Source of the DNA: Aurantimonas coralicida
Lineage (GTDB): Bacteria; Pseudomonadota; Alphaproteobacteria; Rhizobiales; Rhizobiaceae
Reading direction: 5' to 3'
Assembly: GCA_011050685.1 (NCBI GenBank)
Contig: DRFF01000057.1
Location: forward strand, 107,888-171,887
Length of the DNA stretch: 64,000 bases
The notes under the pieces were generated by a model. That model had not been told where the DNA came from and did not search any database. It saw nothing but the letters and a program-made list of their open reading frames with translations. Shown here piece after piece: positions 59,483-64,000 of the stretch. Numbering within the stretch: position 1 is the first letter of the stretch; every line of letters begins with the position of its first letter. A program made the position numbers and the translations under genes.

Positions 59483-60194
59483 GCCGTCCGGCGCTTCCCC
59501 CCTGCTCGAGGTCGAGAACCTCCACGGCTGGTACGGTGAAAGCCATGTCCTGCATGGCGTCTCTCTCGATCTCCACGAAGGCGAGACGATCACGCTGCTC
59601 GGCCGCAACGGCGCCGGCAAGACCACCACCCTGCGCGCCATCATGAATCTCCTGCCGAAGCGGGAAGGCGCGATCCGCATCGCCGGCCAGGACATGATGA
59701 AGGTCCCGGTTCACAAGACCGCCTATGCCGGCATCGGCTACGTCCCCGAGGAGCGCGGCATTTTCGCGACCTTGTCGGTCTCGGAGAATCTGATGCTTCC
59801 GCCGCGCGTCGCGGACGGCGGCATGAGTGTCGAAGAGATCTACGAGCTCTTTCCCAATCTCGCAGAGCGGCGCAATTCCCCCGGCACCAAGCTGTCCGGC
59901 GGCGAGCAGCAGATGCTGGCCATCGCCCGCATTCTTCGCACCGGGGTGAGGATCATTCTTCTCGACGAACCGACCGAGGGTCTGGCGCCGGTCATCATCC
60001 AGCGCATCGGCGACGTCTTGATGGAGCTGAAGAAGCAGGGCATGACGCTGCTTCTGGTCGAGCAGAATTTCCGCTTCGCCAGGAAGGTCGCCGACCGCTT
60101 CTTCCTGATGGAGGACGGGCATATCCTCGAGAGTTTCCCGACGTCGGAACTCGATTCAAAAATGGACCGGCTGCATGAAGTGGTGGGGGTATAA
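59475..60194 (+). CDS. livF: ABC transporter ATPase LivF
   Basis: A 239-residue ATPase with Walker A GRNGAGKTTT, signature LSGGEQQML and Walker B IILLDEPTEGLAP. The start overlaps livG. It pairs with LivG to drive uptake. Confidence 0.93.
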   Translation: MSKPSGASPLLEVENLHGWYGESHVLHGVSLDLHEGETITLLGRNGAGKTTTLRAIMNLLPKREGAIRIAGQDMMKVPVHKTAYAGIGYVPEERGIFATLSVSENLMLPPRVADGGMSVEEIYELFPNLAERRNSPGTKLSGGEQQMLAIARILRTGVRIILLDEPTEGLAPVIIQRIGDVLMELKKQGMTLLLVEQNFRFARKVADRFFLMEDGHILESFPTSELDSKMDRLHEVVGV

Positions 60195-60200
60195 CGCCAA

Positions 60201-61088
60201 ATGACCATGATCTTCGGCATTCCCCTCCCGGCGCTGCTCGGCCAGCTCCTGATCGGCTTCATCAACGGCTCGTTCTACGCCCTCTTGAGCCTTGGGCTCG
60301 CGGTCATTTTCGGACTGCTGCGGGTGATCAACTTCGCCCATGGCGCCCAGTACATGCTCGGCGCCTTCACCGCCTATCTGATCCTGTTCTACACCGGCCT
60401 CGGCTTCTGGCCGGCGTTGATCCTGGCGCCGCTGATCGTCGCGATGCTCTCGGCCATCATCGAGCGCACCATGCTGTCGCGCCTTTATGATCTCGACCAT
60501 CTCTACGGCCTGCTCTTCACCTTCGGCCTCGCGCTGATCATCGAAGGCACCTTCCGCTATTATTTCGGCGCGGCGGGCCAGCCCTATGCGACGCCGGCGC
60601 TCCTGTCCGGCGGCACCAATCTCGGCTTCATGTTCCTGCCGAACTATCGCGGCTTCGTCGTCGTCGCCTCGCTGGTCATCTGCATCTCCACTTGGCTGTT
60701 GATCGAAAAGACCAAGCTTGGCGCCTATCTGAGGGCCGCCACGGAGAACCCCCAACTCGTCCAGGCATTCGGCGTCAACGTGCCGCTGCTCTTGACGCTG
60801 ACCTACGCCCTCGGGGCAGGCCTCGCCGGTCTGGCCGGTGTCCTCGCAGCGCCGGTCTATCAGGTCAGCCCGCTGATGGGCTCGAACCTGATCATCATCG
60901 TCTTCGCCGTCGTCGTCATCGGTGGCATGGGGTCGATCCTCGGAGCGATCGTTTCGGGTTATCTCCTCGGCATTCTCGAGGGCCTGACCAAGGTCTTTTA
61001 TCCCGAGGCCTCGAACATCGTCGTCTTCGTCATCATGGCGATCGTACTGATGGTCCGCCCCGCCGGGCTGTTCGGGAAGGAAGCCTGA
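60201..61088 (+). CDS. livH: ABC transporter permease LivH
   Basis: A 295-residue permease with about eight membrane helices. GSFYALLSLGLAVIFGLLRVINFAHG is the LivH start signature, and GGMGSILGAIVSGYLLG a late one. It lies 6 bases after livF. Confidence 0.93.
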   Translation: MTMIFGIPLPALLGQLLIGFINGSFYALLSLGLAVIFGLLRVINFAHGAQYMLGAFTAYLILFYTGLGFWPALILAPLIVAMLSAIIERTMLSRLYDLDHLYGLLFTFGLALIIEGTFRYYFGAAGQPYATPALLSGGTNLGFMFLPNYRGFVVVASLVICISTWLLIEKTKLGAYLRAATENPQLVQAFGVNVPLLLTLTYALGAGLAGLAGVLAAPVYQVSPLMGSNLIIIVFAVVVIGGMGSILGAIVSGYLLGILEGLTKVFYPEASNIVVFVIMAIVLMVRPAGLFGKEA

Positions 61089-61089
61089 T

Positions 61090-62106
61090 ATGACCACTCC
61101 GCAAGTCACCAGCGTCGAATCCGGCACGATCCGCGACGGCGAAGGCTCGGCCGAGGGGTCTCCCGCACGCCAGGCCGGACAGCGCGACCTGTCGACCGTC
61201 GGCCTGATCGTCGCGCTCATCGCGCTCGCCGGGCTGATTGCCGCGCCGTTCTTCGTCTATCCCGTCTTCCTCATGAGCGTCTTGTGCTTCGCGCTCTTCG
61301 CCACCGCCTTCAACCTGCTGCTTGGCTATGTCGGGCTTTTGTCCTTCGGCCACGCCGCCTTCTTCGGCGGCGCCGCTTATTTCACCGCCCACGCCGCCAA
61401 AGTCTGGGGCTGGGAGCCCCTGTCGGCGATCCTGCTCGGCGCCGTCGGTGCCGGCCTGATCGGGCTTGTGGTCGGCTTCCTCGCCATCCGCAGGCAGGGC
61501 ATCTATTTCGCCATGGTGACGCTCGCGCTGTCGCAGATGATCTTCTTCATCTTCCTGCAAGCGCCCTTCACCCACGGCGAGGACGGCATCCAGGGCGTGC
61601 CGCGTGGCTATCTCCTCGGCCTGATCGACCTCAATGACCCGCTGAACATCTATTATTTCGTGCTGGCGATTTTCCTTCTCGGCTTCTTTGCCGTCTGGCG
61701 CATCGTCCACTCGCCCTTCGGCCACATCCTCAAGGCGATCCGCGAAAACGAGAACCGGGCGATCTCCCTCGGCTATCGGGTGGATCGCTACAAGCTCGGC
61801 GCCTTCGTCATGTCGGCGGCGATCGCCGGGTTGGCCGGTTCGACCAAGGCGATTGTCTTCCAGATCGCGACGCTCACCGACGTCGCCTGGCAGATGTCCG
61901 GCGAGGTGGTGCTGATGACGCTGCTCGGCGGCATGGGAACGATCTTCGGCCCGACCATCGGCGCGGCGCTCGTCGTCACCATGCAGAACTACTTCGCCAC
62001 GTCAGACTTCCCGGTCACCGTCCTGATCGGCATCATCTTCGTCCTCTGCGTCCTCTTGTTCCGGCGCGGCATCATCGGCGAGGCGATCCGGCTGCTGCGG
62101 CGGTAA
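61090..62106 (+). CDS. livM: ABC transporter permease LivM
   Basis: A 338-residue permease. It has a polar start of about 40 residues, then about nine helices with LLGYVGLLSFGHAAFFGGAAY, RRQGIYFAMVTLALSQMIFF and the coupling loop AIRENENRAISLGYRVDRYK. It lies 1 base after livH. It is the last gene of the transport operon. No clear terminator follows. Confidence 0.93.
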   Translation: MTTPQVTSVESGTIRDGEGSAEGSPARQAGQRDLSTVGLIVALIALAGLIAAPFFVYPVFLMSVLCFALFATAFNLLLGYVGLLSFGHAAFFGGAAYFTAHAAKVWGWEPLSAILLGAVGAGLIGLVVGFLAIRRQGIYFAMVTLALSQMIFFIFLQAPFTHGEDGIQGVPRGYLLGLIDLNDPLNIYYFVLAIFLLGFFAVWRIVHSPFGHILKAIRENENRAISLGYRVDRYKLGAFVMSAAIAGLAGSTKAIVFQIATLTDVAWQMSGEVVLMTLLGGMGTIFGPTIGAALVVTMQNYFATSDFPVTVLIGIIFVLCVLLFRRGIIGEAIRLLRR

Positions 62107-62425
62107 GTGACAGCCAGAGCTGCGCGCCCGCCCGCTCGCCTGCGTCAGCAAGCGTAAGCGGCCGTCCGGCAGCGCATCGTCGGGCTTGGCCTGCCTGTCG
62201 AGGCCGAACGACAATAGATAGGATCGGCGTGATCACGGTTTCGTCGATCAAAAAGTCGCCGTCATCGCCCAGCGCCAGATCGCAACGGCGGGCCTCCCGG
62301 CCGTAGACGAGGGCGAGATCGAAGAACGTGCGCGCGAAGCTATCGCGTCCGCGATCTCGTTCAGTCTGCTAAGGCGGGCGAAACGCCGCCTCAAAACAGA
62401 AGAGGCTCGTCGCAGGCTAGCATAA
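62107..62425. other. Gene-free region after livM, with a possible coding remnant
   Basis: 319 bases. The plus strand from about 62221 to 62425 keeps an open frame with protein-like composition (GEIEERAREAIASAISFSLL then basic helix) and a TAA just before the next gene, but it has no start codon and is preceded by a stop. It may be the rest of a decayed gene. Nothing else is seen. Confidence 0.35.
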
Positions 62426-62923
62426 ATGGAAAATGAACAGGCTTTAATCACGTGGATCGGCTTCGCCACGGCATTCTTCACTGCAACTGCTGCTGGCGCA
62501 GCTGCTCTGGCGGCAGTTGCGGCATGGAAGGCCAATAAGATCGCGGCAGAAAGCGCGAAGGAACAGAACCTCAATGCGAAGCGACTGCTCCTCGCGCAGA
62601 AGGAAGACCGATACGAAGACCTGGCCGCAAGACTGCCAAGGGGTCAGAGCGGCATGTATGAGATCCTAGCCTATCCGATGAATCCGAAGAGTCGGCTCGA
62701 TTGGGAAATCATGACAAAGGCGTATCTCGATACTTGGGAGCTGAGATGTGAGATTAAAGAGACAGACACAGAGCCTCTTGTTTCCGAGCTTGCCGTCCTC
62801 GATCTGATTCTGGTCGATCGAGAACTCGAGCACCTGTTTCATTCGAACCAGCCAGAGATTGCTGCGGCTATCGAAAAGGCGAAGAGTATCGTGAGGGACC
62901 GCCCTCACAGCCCGGGCCTTTAA
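62426..62923 (+). CDS. Hypothetical membrane-anchored protein
   Basis: A 165-residue protein with one N-terminal hydrophobic helix (LITWIGFATAFFTATAAGAAALAAVAAW) and a soluble, charged remainder with a short coiled-coil-like stretch (KIAAESAKEQNLNAKRLLLAQ). The base composition is lower in GC than its neighbours, which hints at acquisition. I do not recognise a family. Confidence 0.6.
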   Translation: MENEQALITWIGFATAFFTATAAGAAALAAVAAWKANKIAAESAKEQNLNAKRLLLAQKEDRYEDLAARLPRGQSGMYEILAYPMNPKSRLDWEIMTKAYLDTWELRCEIKETDTEPLVSELAVLDLILVDRELEHLFHSNQPEIAAAIEKAKSIVRDRPHSPGL

Positions 62924-62986
62924 AACCTCTCAACCGCAATCCCACTTCGACGATCGGATTCACGCCGTGGATCGGACAGTCGAACA

Positions 62987-63006
62987 GATCGCCCTTGCGG
63001 GCGATC
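62987..63006. terminator. Short perfect hairpin between convergent genes
   Basis: GATCGCCC and GGGCGATC pair around TTGC. It lies between the hypothetical gene and pbpC, which converge. There is no strong T-run on either side, so termination is uncertain. Confidence 0.35.
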
Positions 63007-63151
63007 AAAGCCCCTCACAGCGCCATTTTGCGGAGGCCGTCGCAACCGCGCCGCCGTGATCGGACGTGCCACCGAGACGAACGATCAGCTGCATCAGGCG
63101 AGGAGAGCGGATGCGGCAACGGCCCGCGCCGGAGCGTTCGGCGAGGCGGGC

Positions 63152-64000
63152 CTATTCCACGAACACCTGGCTGCGCGCCGCGGCACCCGCCGCGTCGACC
63201 ACCGCGATATCGACGAAGCCGGGCTCGCTCGCCCGCCAGTTCGACTGGCGCTCTAGCGCATCGCGGACGACCGGGCGCCCGTCCACATACCAGGTGAATG
63301 GCGGCCGGCCGTTGCGCACCTTCAGGAACAGGTCGGCGCCCTCGCCTCGACCGAGTCCGATTTCGACCTTCGCCGCGTTGGGCGGAAACACGATCTCCGG
63401 CAGCAGACCGGCTTGCGTCAGTTCGGCCGCCCGCCCGACCCGTCGCATCGGCGGCGGCAGCCCGCCGCCCGCCGAGGCGAGGATGCCCGGCGGCGGACCC
63501 GGCAGCCGGGTCACCGGTCCGAGCCGGGCGAAGACATCGCGCATCACCGGCGCGGCGCTGTCCTGGCCGACCAGTCCCGCCACCGGCGCCCCGTCCGCTC
63601 GCCCGAGCCACACCCCGACCACATGCTTCCCGTCATAGCCGACCGTCCAGGCGTCGCGGTAGCCGTAGGACGTACCGGTCTTGTAGGCGACATCGCCTGG
63701 CGAGCCCTTGGTCGTCGTCGTAGCACCGGCAAGGATCGAGGTCACATACCAAGCCGCCTGCGGCGACAGGATGCGCCTGCCCTGCCCGACCGCCACGTCC
63801 TGATCGATATGCAGGGGCATCGCCACACCGCCATTGGCGATGCCGCCATAGATCCGCACCAGATCCTCCAGCGTCAGCCCCAGCCCGCCGAGCCCGATGG
63901 CCAAGCCCGGCAGCGAGCGGTCGCCGAGTTCCGGCCGCGCGCCGGCCCGTTTCATGCGATGCAGCAGCCGGGCCGGGCCGACAGCGCTGAGCAGTTCGAC
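63152..64000 (-). CDS. pbpC: Penicillin-binding protein 1C, C-terminal part
   Basis: The frame enters at base 64000 and ends at 63152; the N-terminal transglycosylase lies outside the window. Visible are the end of the transpeptidase (YKTGTSYGYRDAWTVGYDG with the KTG box) and the C-terminal BiPBP_C domain (VFPPNAAKVEIGL, FTWYVDGRPVV). PbpC is a class A peptidoglycan synthase of accessory role. The visible part looks intact. Confidence 0.9.
   Translation of the reverse strand, partial: VELLSAVGPARLLHRMKRAGARPELGDRSLPGLAIGLGGLGLTLEDLVRIYGGIANGGVAMPLHIDQDVAVGQGRRILSPQAAWYVTSILAGATTTTKGSPGDVAYKTGTSYGYRDAWTVGYDGKHVVGVWLGRADGAPVAGLVGQDSAAPVMRDVFARLGPVTRLPGPPPGILASAGGGLPPPMRRVGRAAELTQAGLLPEIVFPPNAAKVEIGLGRGEGADLFLKVRNGRPPFTWYVDGRPVVRDALERQSNWRASEPGFVDIAVVDAAGAAARSQVFVE

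Overview
The window looks like chromosome of a high-GC alphaproteobacterium of the order Hyphomicrobiales (Rhizobiales). This rests on a glnE / two-component / degP / ccmHFEI (cycLKJH) block, a FeuP/FeuQ-type pair, an RcGTA-type gene transfer agent cluster and several alphaproteobacterial domain-of-unknown-function families (DUF2336, DUF1491, DUF5330, DUF6456). I cannot name the genus.

Layout. (1) 1-10.6 kb, all minus strand: glnE (3' end cut by the window edge), a histidine kinase and response regulator, the periplasmic protease DegP, and the cytochrome c maturation operon ccmI-ccmE-ccmF-ccmH. (2) 10.7-13.8 kb: a surface-antigen-like lipoprotein, FeuQ/FeuP and a small secreted protein. (3) 13.9-28.8 kb, minus strand: a nearly complete gene transfer agent (GTA) cluster, reading g1 (small terminase) to g15 (tail-tip protein), plus a small holin-like membrane protein. 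The large terminase carries a frameshift. (4) 28,838-43,992: a Tn7-like transposon of about 15.2 kb. It has clustered TnsB-type binding repeats at both ends, a minus-strand operon tnsA-tnsB-tnsC-tniQ, and a plus-strand cargo operon of four genes: a TerB-like/BRCT protein, a TerB-N/TerB-C protein, a BrxD-like ATPase and an Lhr/BrxHI-like helicase. A nucleotidyltransferase-fold gene lies between tnsA and the right end. (5) 44-55 kb: ycgN, a class A penicillin-binding protein, DUF1214 and DUF1254 proteins, a DUF2336 protein, DUF1491, a peptidoglycan-binding protein, a DivJ/PleC-like kinase, DUF5330, SufE, and a DnaA-C-like plus DUF6456 pair. (6) 55-64 kb: two paralogous branched-chain amino-acid-type binding proteins with livGFHM, a hypothetical membrane protein, and the C-terminal part of PbpC.

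The most interesting part is the junction between the GTA and the transposon. Removing the transposon and one copy of a 5-bp near-perfect target duplication restores an open reading frame. It starts 18 bp downstream of the ycgN stop and runs in frame into GTA g1. The element therefore landed about 50 bp past the 3' end of ycgN, in the same orientation Tn7 uses beside glmS (tnsA-side end next to the recognised gene), and in doing so cut the 5' end of g1. This suggests the 3' end of ycgN is the attachment site read by the TniQ/TnsD protein. It also suggests that the GTA has lost its native upstream region, on top of the terminase frameshift.

The cargo operon resembles a DNA-processing or anti-invader module. 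It has two BREX-type accessory proteins (BrxD-like, BrxHI-like) without any BREX core gene, joined instead to TerB-family proteins and a BRCT domain. I infer a defence role; nothing in the sequence proves it. All family assignments were made by reading motifs, without database searches.
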